Assembly (NCBI RefSeq): GCF_016909155.1
Contig: NZ_JAFBFG010000005.1
Coordinates: 51,093 to 115,092, forward strand
Length of the DNA stretch: 64,000 nucleotides
Direction of reading: 5' to 3'
Source: Chryseomicrobium aureum
GTDB taxonomy: Bacteria; Bacillota; Bacilli; Bacillales_A; Planococcaceae
Below, one piece after another: positions 44,195 to 53,044 of this stretch. The translations under genes and the position numbers were made by a program. Numbering within the stretch: position 1 is the stretch's first letter; each line of letters begins with the position of its first letter. Below the pieces are notes generated by a model, which searched no databases, was not told the origin of the DNA, and saw nothing but the letters and a program-made list of their open reading frames with translations.

Positions 44195-45493
44195 GTGTTT
44201 TTAGCCATTGCTGCAGCCGTCATTTTTATCGTGACGCTCATTTTTGTTATCTGGCAGCCGAAAGGGCTGTCAATTGGATGGTCAGCTACTGCTGGCGCCG
44301 TCCTTGCTCTGCTGGTAGGAGTTGTCGATTTTGGCGACGTTCAAGACGTAACTTCTATTGTATGGAATGCAACACTTACGTTTGTTGCATTAATTTTGAT
44401 TTCACTCATTCTAGATGAAATCGGATTCTTTGAATGGGCAGCGTTACATATGGCCCGCATTGCAGGCGGAAATGGTCTGCGTATGTTCATTTATGTAATT
44501 CTTCTTGGTGCCGTTGTTGCAGCGTTATTTGCGAATGATGGGGCAGCGCTTATTTTGACCCCAATTGTTCTTGCGATGGTGCGAAATTTGAAATTTGAAG
44601 AAAAGATGATTTTTCCATTTATTATGGCAAGTGGATTTATTGCAGATACGACATCACTACCACTCGTCATCAGTAACTTGGTAAACATTGTATCAGCAGA
44701 TTTCTTTGGCATCGGTTTTATTGAATACGCAAGCCGCATGATTGTTCCGAACTTTTTCTCATTAGGTGCGAGTATTCTCGTACTGTACTTGTTCTTCCGA
44801 AAAGATTTGCCAAAGAACTACAATATGTCAGATCTTAAAAAACCGGTCGAAGCAATTAAAGACAACCGAATGTTCCGTATCTCATGGGTAGTACTAGCAG
44901 TTTTACTGGTCGGCTATTTCGCAAGTGAGCCTTTACACATTCCGGTATCATTCATTGCAGGTTCTGTAGCAATTGTCTTTTTAATTCTAGCGCGCCGAAG
45001 CCCTGCGGTTCATACGAAAGCAGTTGTGAAAGGTGCACCATGGGCTATCGTGTTCTTCTCAATTGGTATGTACGTTGTCGTTTACGGACTTCGAAATGCA
45101 GGACTTACATCGGTATTAACAGATGTCATTCAGTGGACGGCTGATCAAGGATTATTTGCAGCAACAATCGGAATGGGCTTCATCGCTGCGATTTTATCGT
45201 CTGTTATGAACAACATGCCAACTGTAATGATTAATGCACTTGCGATCGCAGACACGAACACAACTGGAATTGTGCGCGAAGCATTGATCTACGCAAATGT
45301 GATTGGTTCGGATTTAGGTCCAAAAATTACTCCGATTGGTTCACTCGCAACTTTATTGTGGTTGCATGTATTGAGTTTAAAAGGTGTGAAAATCTCTTGG
45401 GGTACTTACTTTAAAGTCGGAATCATTCTAACGATTCCAACGCTATTCATAACATTAGTTGGACTTTATATTTGGTTACTAATCATCTACTAA
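44195..45493 (+). CDS. arsB: Arsenite efflux permease (ArsB)
   Basis: A 432-residue membrane protein with about eleven helices of the ArsB/NhaD superfamily, with [23 protein letters not shown] and [19 protein letters not shown]. It expels As(III)/Sb(III) using the membrane potential. Start GTG 44195 follows AAAGGAG. It is 14 bases after arsR and 14 before arsC. Confidence 0.93.
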   Translation: MFLAIAAAVIFIVTLIFVIWQPKGLSIGWSATAGAVLALLVGVVDFGDVQDVTSIVWNATLTFVALILISLILDEIGFFEWAALHMARIAGGNGLRMFIYVILLGAVVAALFANDGAALILTPIVLAMVRNLKFEEKMIFPFIMASGFIADTTSLPLVISNLVNIVSADFFGIGFIEYASRMIVPNFFSLGASILVLYLFFRKDLPKNYNMSDLKKPVEAIKDNRMFRISWVVLAVLLVGYFASEPLHIPVSFIAGSVAIVFLILARRSPAVHTKAVVKGAPWAIVFFSIGMYVVVYGLRNAGLTSVLTDVIQWTADQGLFAATIGMGFIAAILSSVMNNMPTVMINALAIADTNTTGIVREALIYANVIGSDLGPKITPIGSLATLLWLHVLSLKGVKISWGTYFKVGIILTIPTLFITLVGLYIWLLIIY

Positions 45494-45507
45494 GAGGAGT
45501 GTTCAAG

Positions 45508-45930
45508 ATGGAAAAGAAAATCATTTACTTTTTATGTACAGGAAATTCATGCCGCAGCCAAATGGCCGACGGTTGGGCAAAGAAGTATTTAGATAGCAGT
45601 GAATGGGAAGTATACAGCGCAGGAATAGAAGCACATGGTGTGAATCCTAAGGCAATCAAAGCAATGGAAGAGGTGGGCGTCGACATTTCGACACATACTT
45701 CTGATATCATTGTCCCAGAATTGTTGAACCGTGCTACAATTGCTGTTACACTATGCGGGGACGCAGCAGATAAGTGCCCGATGACTCCACCATCTGTTCG
45801 CCGTGAGCACTGGGGATTCCCAGATCCTGCGAAAGCGACAGGGACGGACGAAGAAGTATGGGCCGTTTTCCAAGATGTGCGTGACGCGATTGGCGAGCGC
45901 ATTGAAGAATTTGCGAAAACAGGAAACTAA
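45508..45930 (+). CDS. arsC: Arsenate reductase, thioredoxin-coupled
   Basis: A 140-residue low-molecular-weight phosphatase-fold enzyme with [11 protein letters not shown] (C10 nucleophile, C15), C83 and C90 ([11 protein letters not shown]), the Cys triad of the Bacillus/Staphylococcus ArsC type. It reduces arsenate to arsenite for ArsB. Start ATG 45508 follows AGAGGAGTGTTCAAG. Last gene of arsRBC. Confidence 0.95.
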   Translation: MEKKIIYFLCTGNSCRSQMADGWAKKYLDSSEWEVYSAGIEAHGVNPKAIKAMEEVGVDISTHTSDIIVPELLNRATIAVTLCGDAADKCPMTPPSVRREHWGFPDPAKATGTDEEVWAVFQDVRDAIGERIEEFAKTGN

Positions 45931-45935
45931 ACAGT

Positions 45936-45962
45936 AGCCGAGAGAGAGTTCTCTCGGCTTTC
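45936..45962 (+). terminator. Terminator of arsRBC
   Basis: AGCCGAGAGA / TCTCTCGGCT around GAGT, then TT. The T run is short. Confidence 0.75.
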
Positions 45963-46007
45963 CATTTGTTGTAAATATAAGTTTTTACTTATTTTTAGGA
46001 GGCGACA

Positions 46008-47627
46008 ATGAGTACGCAAGAAGTGATTTTTTATTTTCTAGGTGGTTTGGGGATTTTTCTTTTTGGAATTAAGTTTCTAGGAGACAATCTACAAAAAATA
46101 GCTGGTGATGGTCTTCGCAATATGTTGGACCGGTTTACTACAAACCCGATAAAAGGTATGCTCGCTGGTATTTTTGTGACGATTTTACTTCAAACAAGTA
46201 CCGGTACGACTGTTTTGACAATTGGACTTGTTAACGCCGGATTTATGACGCTCCGTCAAGCGATTGGTGTCATCATTGGAGCGAACATCGGAACGACGGC
46301 AACAGCATTTATTATCGGAATCAATATCTCGGAATACGCGCTTCCGATTGTAGCGCTCGGAAGCTTTATGATCTTCTTCTTGAAGTCTGAAAAGATTCGA
46401 AATGTAGGCCGTGCTATTTTAGGATTTGGTGCCTTATTCTTAGGATTGAACTTCATGAGTGATGGCTTGTATCCACTTCGCGATGCACAGATTTTCCAAG
46501 ACCTAACGATATCTATGAGTGACAATCCATTATTAGGTGTGTTAATTGGGACTATCTTTACAATGACGATTCAAAGTTCGTCAGCAGCTATTGGATTACT
46601 CCAGACGTTGTTTGCACAAGGAGCAATGACGCTCGATGCAGCACTACCCGTCTTGTTTGGAGATAATATCGGGACGACGATTACAGCAGTATTAGCAGCA
46701 CTTGGCGCATCGATTACAGCAAAACGTGCCGCTCTTGTCCATGTTATCTTTAATGTCATCGGAACGGTCATTGTATTGATCTTATTGAGTCCATTCACAG
46801 CACTTGTGCAGTTCTTGCAAGGTCGATTAGATCTAAACCCTGAAATGACAATTGCCTTTGCACACGGTATATTCAACATCTCAAACGCTTTGATTCAACT
46901 TCCGTTTGTAGCGGTGCTTGCTTGGATAGTTGTCAAAGCAATACCAGGTGAACAGAAAGTGGTCAGTCATAAAGTAGAGCATTTGGATGAGAAGTTTATT
47001 GCGCAATCCCCATCAGTTGCTGTTGGGCAAGCACAGAAAGAAGTGCTTCGTATGGCGGAGCTTGCAGAACAAGGACTTGAAGAGACGATTGCATACTTTA
47101 AAACGAAGAAAACGTCTCATCGGGATTACATCGTTCAATATGAATTAGCGATTAACAACTTGGACCAAACTATCTCAGATTATTTAATCAAACTCTCGTC
47201 TCAGCCGCTTTCAAAGCAGGATTCGGAGCTTCATCAGGTGCTACTTAATACGATTCGAGATATCGAACGAATCGGAGATCATATGGAAAATATCATGGAA
47301 TTAACAGACTATAAAAAGTCGAAAAAACTCGACTTTACAGAGACAGCAGATGCTGAAATCGAAGAGATGTTTGAATTGGTGCGTACAACATTCCGCCAGT
47401 CAATCCGCTCGATTGAGATTCATAGTAAAGAAGAGGCCCGTGGTGTCGTTGAGAAAGAGAATGAGATCGACCGTATGGAACGCGTGTTGCGCAAGAATCA
47501 TATCGTGCGTGTAAATGAAGGTGCTTGCACGGGTGCAGCGGGAATTGTATTTACCGATATCGTCAGCAACTTGGAGCGAATCGGAGATCACTCTGTCAAT
47601 ATCGCTGAAACTGTTTTAGAAGGATAA
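46008..47627 (+). CDS. Na+/phosphate cotransporter family protein with PhoU-like domain
   Basis: A 539-residue protein: about eight membrane helices with two inverted QTSTGTTV / QSSSAAIG repeats (residues about 63 and 187) typical of NptA-type Na/Pi cotransporters, then a PhoU-like helical tail (345-539). It lies right after arsRBC. Phosphate uptake competes with arsenate, so the proximity may be meaningful, but a terminator separates it. Start ATG 46008 follows AGGAGGCGACA. Confidence 0.9.
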   Translation: MSTQEVIFYFLGGLGIFLFGIKFLGDNLQKIAGDGLRNMLDRFTTNPIKGMLAGIFVTILLQTSTGTTVLTIGLVNAGFMTLRQAIGVIIGANIGTTATAFIIGINISEYALPIVALGSFMIFFLKSEKIRNVGRAILGFGALFLGLNFMSDGLYPLRDAQIFQDLTISMSDNPLLGVLIGTIFTMTIQSSSAAIGLLQTLFAQGAMTLDAALPVLFGDNIGTTITAVLAALGASITAKRAALVHVIFNVIGTVIVLILLSPFTALVQFLQGRLDLNPEMTIAFAHGIFNISNALIQLPFVAVLAWIVVKAIPGEQKVVSHKVEHLDEKFIAQSPSVAVGQAQKEVLRMAELAEQGLEETIAYFKTKKTSHRDYIVQYELAINNLDQTISDYLIKLSSQPLSKQDSELHQVLLNTIRDIERIGDHMENIMELTDYKKSKKLDFTETADAEIEEMFELVRTTFRQSIRSIEIHSKEEARGVVEKENEIDRMERVLRKNHIVRVNEGACTGAAGIVFTDIVSNLERIGDHSVNIAETVLEG

Positions 47628-47630
47628 GGA

Positions 47631-47658
47631 AAAGAGAGGCCGCGGCCTCTCTTTTTTT
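47631..47658. terminator. Bidirectional terminator between the Na/Pi gene and the resolvase-like gene
   Basis: AAGAGAGGCC / GGCCTCTCTT with T runs on the plus strand; near-palindromic. Confidence 0.85.
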
Positions 47659-48199
47659 AATAGTCTTCATTCAAATAACGGTACAGTGTAGATTTACTGA
47701 TATTGGTCATTTCTTTGATTTGCTTAAGTGTGTACTCACCACTTGTGTAAAGTTCAATTGCTCGGTTCACATTGGCGTCTTTTTTTCGTGGCCGACCCGT
47801 GGCAACTCCTCGCTCTTTTGCTTCTTCCATCGCAGCCTTTGTCATGAGGCTGGTAGATTCTGTTTGGAAGAGAGCAATCAAGTGAACGATATCGCTGAAT
47901 GAGTGGATAAGCGGTCGGTCGATTTGGATACTTTCCGTTACAAAGTGAAGAGACACTTTTTTCTTTGTAAACGTTTCAAGTAATGCACGCAATTGGTTTA
48001 GAGATTGTGCGAATGTTGTCAACGAGCTTGTATAGACCTGATCTCCTTCTTCTAAAAGGTCGATCATCTCTGCGAGTTGATCGTTTAGACGATACGATTC
48101 TTCTGTGAAGAGCTGGTCAATTTGGATAGTTGAAAGTAGAGCTACTTGTTGAGAAGTGTCTTTTTCACCGGGAAGTGAACGAATATAGCCGTATTTCAT
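47657..48199 (-). CDS. Serine-resolvase-like protein lacking the catalytic residues
   Basis: A 180-residue protein with resolvase architecture: N-terminal catalytic-like domain (1-130) and C-terminal helix-turn-helix LKQIKEMTNISKSTLYRYLN, joined by GVATGRPRKKD. But where resolvases have YxRVSTxxQ, this has YIRSLPGEKDTSQ, so the catalytic Ser is Leu; and the DLxRLxRS arginines are replaced (SLTTFAQS). It should not cut DNA, so a regulatory role is likely. Start 48199 follows AAAGG by 9 bases. Divergent from the SulP gene. Confidence 0.8.
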   Translation of the reverse strand: MKYGYIRSLPGEKDTSQQVALLSTIQIDQLFTEESYRLNDQLAEMIDLLEEGDQVYTSSLTTFAQSLNQLRALLETFTKKKVSLHFVTESIQIDRPLIHSFSDIVHLIALFQTESTSLMTKAAMEEAKERGVATGRPRKKDANVNRAIELYTSGEYTLKQIKEMTNISKSTLYRYLNEDY

Positions 48200-48306
48200 A
48201 GGAGTCATCCTTTCAGAGAGGAAATCAATTGGTTCAAAAGGGTTCCTTTTTGGAACTCGAAATGCTACACTAATTCAATCATTTGAAACATGAAGAGGTG
48301 TAGTAC

Positions 48307-49770
48307 GTGATAGCGAAACTTAAACAAGAATGGTTCGGAAATGTCCGAGCCGATATATTAGCTGGAATCGTCGTGGCGTTGGCCCTCATTCCAGAAGCAA
48401 TAGCGTTCTCAATTATTGCAGGCGTTGACCCGATGGTTGGGCTTTACGCATCTTTTAGTATAGCAGTGATTATCGCATTTGTCGGGGGCAGATCGGGAAT
48501 GATTTCAGCTGCGACTGGTGCAATGGCGCTATTGATGGTACCACTAGTTCGCGACTATGGATTAGATTATTTATTAGCAGCGACGATTTTAACAGGTATC
48601 ATACAGATTCTATTTGGTGTCTTTAAAGTGGCGAAGGTGATGCGTTTTGTCCCACGTGCGGTGATGATTGGATTTGTGAATGCATTAGCCATCTTAATAT
48701 TTATGGCACAAGTGCCACACTTTTTAGGGATTAGCACAATGACATACGTATTTGTGGCTATTACTTTAGCAATCGTATACATCTTGCCGCGCTTCTTTAC
48801 AGCGATTCCCGCACCGCTGATTGCTATTGTGGCTTTGACTGCACTGGTGATTTTCTCTGGTATCGAGCTTCGAACAGTTGGGGATCTTGGAAACATTTCT
48901 CAAACACTTCCGAGCTTCTTTATTCCAGACGTTCCATATACATTTGAGACACTTCAAATCATTTTTCCGTATGCACTCGCACTTTCAATAGTTGGATTGT
49001 TAGAGTCTCTATTAACTGCTCAAATTGTTGATGTTATGACAGATACGGGAAGCGATAAAAATAAAGAGTCCCGTGGACAAGGAATTGCCAACTTCGTGAC
49101 AGGTTTCTTTGGGGGTATGGCGGGCTGTGCTATGATCGGCCAATCCGTTATAAACGTAAAAAGTGGAGGGCGCGGCCGGCTTTCGACATTTGTTGCTGGA
49201 GCACTTTTGATGTTCTTGATTATCGTAGTAGGAGATCTTGTCGTGCAGATTCCTATGCCCGTGCTTGTTGGAATCATGATTATGGTATCGATTGGTACAT
49301 TTGATTGGGGTTCCTTCACATATCTGAAAAAAGCACCACGTACAGATGCGATTGTTATGGTTGCGACAGTAGGGATTGTCGTGATTACACATGATTTATC
49401 AAAAGGTGTTTTCGCAGGGGTACTCTTAAGTGCCATCTTTTTCGTGGCGAAGATCTCGAAGTTACAAGTTGAGAAAGCATTATCAGGAGAAGACATTCAC
49501 TATTCAGTTCGAGGCCAGTTGTTTTTTGCATCTGTTGAAGATTTTGTAGCAGGGATTGATTTGACGGAACGCGAAAGAACTATCTACATCGATTTCACGG
49601 AATCCCATGTATGGGACGATTCAGCAGTTGGTGCAATCGATAAAGTAGTGATGAAGCTTCGTCAGAATCAAAATGAAGTTGTGTTAAAAGGATTAAATGC
49701 TTCAAGTCGGAAGATAGTAGAGAAACTTGCGATTTATGACCAAGCGAGTGCTAAGTTGTCGACACATTAA
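48307..49770 (+). CDS. SulP-family anion transporter with STAS domain
   Basis: A 487-residue SLC26/SulP protein: [25 protein letters not shown] at the N terminus, about twelve membrane segments, and a STAS domain from about 395. Members carry sulfate, bicarbonate or other anions; the substrate is not clear. Start GTG 48307 follows GAAGAGGTG. It is 18 bases from the UspA gene, a common pairing. Confidence 0.92.
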   Translation: MIAKLKQEWFGNVRADILAGIVVALALIPEAIAFSIIAGVDPMVGLYASFSIAVIIAFVGGRSGMISAATGAMALLMVPLVRDYGLDYLLAATILTGIIQILFGVFKVAKVMRFVPRAVMIGFVNALAILIFMAQVPHFLGISTMTYVFVAITLAIVYILPRFFTAIPAPLIAIVALTALVIFSGIELRTVGDLGNISQTLPSFFIPDVPYTFETLQIIFPYALALSIVGLLESLLTAQIVDVMTDTGSDKNKESRGQGIANFVTGFFGGMAGCAMIGQSVINVKSGGRGRLSTFVAGALLMFLIIVVGDLVVQIPMPVLVGIMIMVSIGTFDWGSFTYLKKAPRTDAIVMVATVGIVVITHDLSKGVFAGVLLSAIFFVAKISKLQVEKALSGEDIHYSVRGQLFFASVEDFVAGIDLTERERTIYIDFTESHVWDDSAVGAIDKVVMKLRQNQNEVVLKGLNASSRKIVEKLAIYDQASAKLSTH

Positions 49771-49788
49771 TCAAAGGAGATGTCGCAT

Positions 49789-50205
49789 ATGTATAAACAT
49801 ATTGTTTTAGCAGCTGATGGCTCGGAGAATTCTGTTCGTGCTGCGCAACATGCATTACTGATGGCTAGGCAAGGGGCAGAATTAATCGAAGTGGTAGTGG
49901 TAGCTGACTTTGCAAAAGCGAAGCAAGATGTTTTGCACGCAGAAAGTCGAGAGTCCCTTGATTATGAGAGACGCCAAAAGGTGCGTGTGATTGAAGAATT
50001 ATTGCAACGTGAAAAGATAGTGTATGAGGTGAAAGTCTTACATGGTGATCCTGGTCCAACACTTGTCGACTATGCAAATAGCCAAAATGTTGATTTGGTC
50101 ATAATCGGTAGTAGAGGCCTAAACTCCCTACAAGAAATGGTATTAGGTAGTGTGAGTCATAAAGTTGTGAAACGTGTAAAGGCGCCAGTTTTGGTTGTGA
50201 AGTAA
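49789..50205 (+). CDS. Universal stress protein (UspA family)
   Basis: A 138-residue UspA domain: HIVLAADGSENS at the start and the ATP-binding GSRGLNSLQEMVLGSVSHKVV near the end. Start ATG 49789 lies 9 bases after AAGGAG; the ATG at 49780 directly abuts it. Co-transcribed with the SulP gene; UspA partners often modulate the transporter. Confidence 0.92.
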   Translation: MYKHIVLAADGSENSVRAAQHALLMARQGAELIEVVVVADFAKAKQDVLHAESRESLDYERRQKVRVIEELLQREKIVYEVKVLHGDPGPTLVDYANSQNVDLVIIGSRGLNSLQEMVLGSVSHKVVKRVKAPVLVVK

Positions 50206-50212
50206 TGAGCGA

Positions 50213-50242
50213 GAGTCCACAAATTATTTGTGGGCTTTTTTC
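50213..50242 (+). terminator. Terminator of the SulP-UspA operon
   Basis: AGTCCACAAA / TTTGTGGGCT, short loop, then TTTTTT. Confidence 0.85.
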
Positions 50243-50258
50243 TATTTACAAAAAAAGG

Positions 50259-50302
50259 TTGCCTCATTATGTCGCGTCGTGATATAGTCGAGCTACGACA
50301 TA
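50259..50302 (+). promoter_or_regulatory. Promoter and PadR-type operator
   Basis: -35 TTGCCT (50259-50264), 17 bases, -10 region ATATAG. Inverted repeat TATGTCG (50268-50274) / CGACATA (50296-50302) brackets the -10, fitting autorepression. Confidence 0.6.
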
Positions 50303-50320
50303 GTGAAGGTAGGCAATAAA

Positions 50321-50644
50321 ATGGATAAACGGGTGAAACGATACTTACCTATGACAGAGTCAGCATTTTATATCTTGCTTGCTTTGACAGAACCTCGGCA
50401 TGGTTACGGGATCATCAAACAAGTAGAAGAGATGACTTCTGGGCGTCTTAAGCTCGGGTCCGGAACGATTTACGGGACGCTGACAAAGATGCAGGATGAC
50501 GACATGATTACAGTATATGCGGATGAAAAACGCAAGACGATTTATGAAGTGACGGATATCGGCAAGCAGATTTTGCAATTGGAGTTCGACCGATTGGATG
50601 AACTCCATGCCAACAAAGAGCGGTATAAGGGGGATTTAGCATGA
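50321..50644 (+). CDS. PadR-family transcriptional repressor
   Basis: A 107-residue PadR: MTESAFYILLALTEPRHGYGIIKQVEEM, then GSGTIYGTLTKMQDDDMITVYADEKRKTIYEVTDIG. Start ATG 50321 follows GAAGGTAGGCAATAA. It overlaps the next reading frames (TGA inside ATGA at 50641-50644) and so heads an operon with the small membrane protein and the S66 peptidase. Confidence 0.9.
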   Translation: MDKRVKRYLPMTESAFYILLALTEPRHGYGIIKQVEEMTSGRLKLGSGTIYGTLTKMQDDDMITVYADEKRKTIYEVTDIGKQILQLEFDRLDELHANKERYKGDLA

Positions 50645-50653
50645 AAGACGATT

Positions 50654-50827
50654 TTGCTGTTTGGACTATCACCAGAGATTTTTACACTTCCAAGTGATGG
50701 AGATGGGTCGCTCACATTTTTACATGTGGTGCTGCAGATAGTAACTGCTTTTTGGATACTGCTGCTCTTTAAAGTTGTAAGAAGTTACTTTCATTATCGC
50801 AAGACATTGAAGGAGGAATTCGAGTGA
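50654..50827 (+). CDS. Small single-pass membrane protein after PadR
   Basis: Reading from TTG 50654 gives 57 residues: LLFGLSPEIFTLPSDGDGS, then the membrane helix FLHVVLQIVTAFWILLLFKV and a basic tail ending KTLKEEFE. It overlaps the peptidase start by four bases (GTGA). The best-placed ribosome site (AAGGGGGAT) instead serves ATG 50641, which in its own frame gives only MKDDFAVWTITRDFYTSK. So either the start is TTG, or a frameshift has split a slightly longer gene. Function unknown. Confidence 0.5.
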   Translation: MLFGLSPEIFTLPSDGDGSLTFLHVVLQIVTAFWILLLFKVVRSYFHYRKTLKEEFE

Positions 50828-51837
50828 TCAAGTATCCAAATTTAGTCGATCACGCCACAATCGGTGTGACTTCGCCATCATCTGGAGTTGAAAAAGAGCT
50901 TCACCATCTGATCAATTCCGCAAAAGAACGTTTTGAGAGAGAAGGGCACGTGCTTGTAACGGGAGACACGGCTTGGACGCAAGACAAAGCAAAATCTGCA
51001 CCTGCTAGAGAGCGTGCTGCGGAATTCACGTCGATGATGCAAAATCCTGAGATTGATATGATTTTACCGCCATGGGGCGGCGAGCTACTCATTGAGATTC
51101 TTGAGCACATTGATTTTGATGCCCTGCCTGCAAAATGGGTTCTTGGATATTCGGACACGAGTCTCTTGTTGTTTGCGATAACTTTGAAAACAGGTATTGC
51201 GACTGCACATGGAGTGAATCTTGTTGATTTACGAGGAGAGTATTCAGATGAAACGACAGCTATGTGGAAGAAAGTATTGATGACAAGGCAAGGAGAGACG
51301 GTGGAGCAACATTCGTCTGAGAACTATCAGTTGAAGTGGGATCATGCCAATCCAACGCCTTGTATTTATGACTTAACTGAGTCAACTAAGTGGAAGACGA
51401 CTTCAGACGAAGCCGTTCATATTAAAGGGCGCTTATTGGGCGGCTGTATCGATATTATTCGCAATATCGTCGGAACTCCATTTGGAGACGTTGCTAATTT
51501 CCGAGATAAATTTTTGAATGATGAGCCAATCATTTGGTATTTTGAGAATTGCGATATGGAAACGACGGATCTTCGGCGTGCATTGGTACAAATGAAGCTT
51601 GCAGGTTGGTTTGATAATACATCGGGAGTTTTGTTTGGAAGAAGTCCTGCAAATGGACCTGTTGAGAACTATACTGTGGGAGATGTGTATCAGGAACTAG
51701 CTCAAGAATTGCAAGTACCAGTGGTCTACGATATCGATTGTGGGCATGTTCCTCCTCAGATGACATTGATCAACGGGGCGCATGCAGTAGTGCACGTGGC
51801 TGAGGGTAAAGGAACTGTGGTGCAGACGTTTAAGTAA
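50824..51837 (+). CDS. S66-family peptidase (LD-carboxypeptidase/MccF-like)
   Basis: A 337-residue S66 hydrolase: nucleophile S110 in GYSDTSLLLFAI, Glu in GGCIDIIRNIVG and His in DCGHVPPQMTLI. The MccF branch gives self-immunity by cutting toxic aminoacyl-nucleotide conjugates; LdcA trims wall peptides. IMPPWGGE (here ILPPWGGELL) fits both; the length and PSSGV start look more MccF-like. Start GTG 50824 follows AAGGAGGAATTC. Confidence 0.88.
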   Translation: MIKYPNLVDHATIGVTSPSSGVEKELHHLINSAKERFEREGHVLVTGDTAWTQDKAKSAPARERAAEFTSMMQNPEIDMILPPWGGELLIEILEHIDFDALPAKWVLGYSDTSLLLFAITLKTGIATAHGVNLVDLRGEYSDETTAMWKKVLMTRQGETVEQHSSENYQLKWDHANPTPCIYDLTESTKWKTTSDEAVHIKGRLLGGCIDIIRNIVGTPFGDVANFRDKFLNDEPIIWYFENCDMETTDLRRALVQMKLAGWFDNTSGVLFGRSPANGPVENYTVGDVYQELAQELQVPVVYDIDCGHVPPQMTLINGAHAVVHVAEGKGTVVQTFK

Positions 51838-51869
51838 ATGATTCAGTTAGACCGAGTAAAAGACTAGAG

Positions 51870-51899
51870 TGCCATGAGCGAAATCGCTCATGGTTTTTG
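51870..51899 (+). terminator. Terminator of the PadR operon; identical copy at 54725
   Basis: CCATGAGCGA / TCGCTCATGG, then TTTTT. The 29 bases 51870-51898 recur exactly at 54725-54753. Confidence 0.93.
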
Positions 51900-51927
51900 T
51901 TTGTTAAAAGACAAGTTGTTAAAGTCA

Positions 51928-51966
51928 TTCTATATTTATAGAATTATTAATTCTAAATAAATAGAA
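51928..51966 (+). promoter_or_regulatory. Tandem palindromes upstream of the DUF5937 regulator
   Basis: TTCTATA-TT-TATAGAA (51928-51943) and TTCTA-6-TAGAA (51951-51966), 23 bp apart, 41 bases before the gene start, near a TATACA -10 box (51982-51987). Their symmetry fits binding by two winged-helix dimers. Confidence 0.65.
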
Positions 51967-52006
51967 TTTATGATAAAGTTACTATACAACATTCAAGGAG
52001 TGGTTT

Positions 52007-53044
52007 TTGGAAATCCTTCATACAACAAGTCGTAAACGCCAAACGTATCAAGTCCAGCTTGAGCATTCTATGTTATGGGAGAATGCACTGGCTATTGCTG
52101 CAATTACAAATCCCCGATTACTAGAGACACTGGATGAATCCTCAATCTATTGGAATACGGAAATATTTTCGACCGAGTTACAAGCTCAATTGGATTATGT
52201 AGAAAAGCACAATACGTGGAAAGCAATCCTGCAACTGCTTCACAAAAAACCATTTGAGAACCATGAAGAATTTCAAACATACATAGAAGAATTATCAGAG
52301 ATGGAAATTAGGTTTAGTTGTATACCTTTTATTGGAGGAGAGTTTCAGCAGATTCGCACTAATGCTGCTATAGGAGATATAGAAGCACAAAGAGATCTTC
52401 AAGAAGAGACTAAGGATAACCCATTCTTTCCGGATTACATTCACTACATTTGTACAGTTGAAATACAGGAGTTGAAAGAACATCTATGTGCAGTGATGGC
52501 TCTATGGAACGAAGAGGTTATACGGCATAATTATGCAAAAATCTCATCTGTTTTAAATCGCGATTATGAAGATAAGAAGAATATTTTAGCAAACCTTCAC
52601 CCTGAGGAATTCGTTCGTTGGGTAACTGGAGGGATTGAGTATAGTCCTGAACCAAGTGTCCATCATGTCCTGCTGATTCCACAAATCAGTTATCGACCAT
52701 GGAATATAGTGGCTGATTTAGAAGACACGAAAGTTTTTTATTATCCTGTCGCAAATGAGAGTATTACTCCAGAAGACCGTTTCACCCCAGATCAGTTTTT
52801 GGTCCTCCGCTACAAAGCACTGGGAGATGAAGTTCGACTCAAGTTGGTAAAAATGCTTGTAGAAAAGGAACAGACATTGCAGGAATTGACGGAACGATTA
52901 GATGTCGGGAAATCCACTATTCACCATCACTTGAAAATTCTTCGATCTGCACGGCTTGTGGAGGTGAATGCCTCAACGTATCGCATTAAACAAGATGCAT
53001 TAAATGTCTTACAGTCAGAACTGATAAGGTTTCTTGAGAGATGA
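52007..53044 (+). CDS. DUF5937/ArsR-type transcriptional regulator
   Basis: A 345-residue protein. The C-terminal 75 residues are an ArsR winged helix (YKALGDEVRLKLVKMLVEKEQTL, then LDVGKSTIHHHLKILRSARL), with no Cys metal site. The N-terminal 260 residues match the DUF5937 layout, a sensor domain of unknown ligand. Start TTG 52007 follows CAAGGAGTGGTTT. It overlaps the MFS gene by four bases, so it probably regulates that exporter. Confidence 0.85.
   Translation: MEILHTTSRKRQTYQVQLEHSMLWENALAIAAITNPRLLETLDESSIYWNTEIFSTELQAQLDYVEKHNTWKAILQLLHKKPFENHEEFQTYIEELSEMEIRFSCIPFIGGEFQQIRTNAAIGDIEAQRDLQEETKDNPFFPDYIHYICTVEIQELKEHLCAVMALWNEEVIRHNYAKISSVLNRDYEDKKNILANLHPEEFVRWVTGGIEYSPEPSVHHVLLIPQISYRPWNIVADLEDTKVFYYPVANESITPEDRFTPDQFLVLRYKALGDEVRLKLVKMLVEKEQTLQELTERLDVGKSTIHHHLKILRSARLVEVNASTYRIKQDALNVLQSELIRFLER

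Noticed and set aside
47657..48199. Mobile element or site-specific recombinase system
   Set aside because: Catalytic residues are missing, and no inverted repeats, att-like direct repeats or cargo are seen around it.
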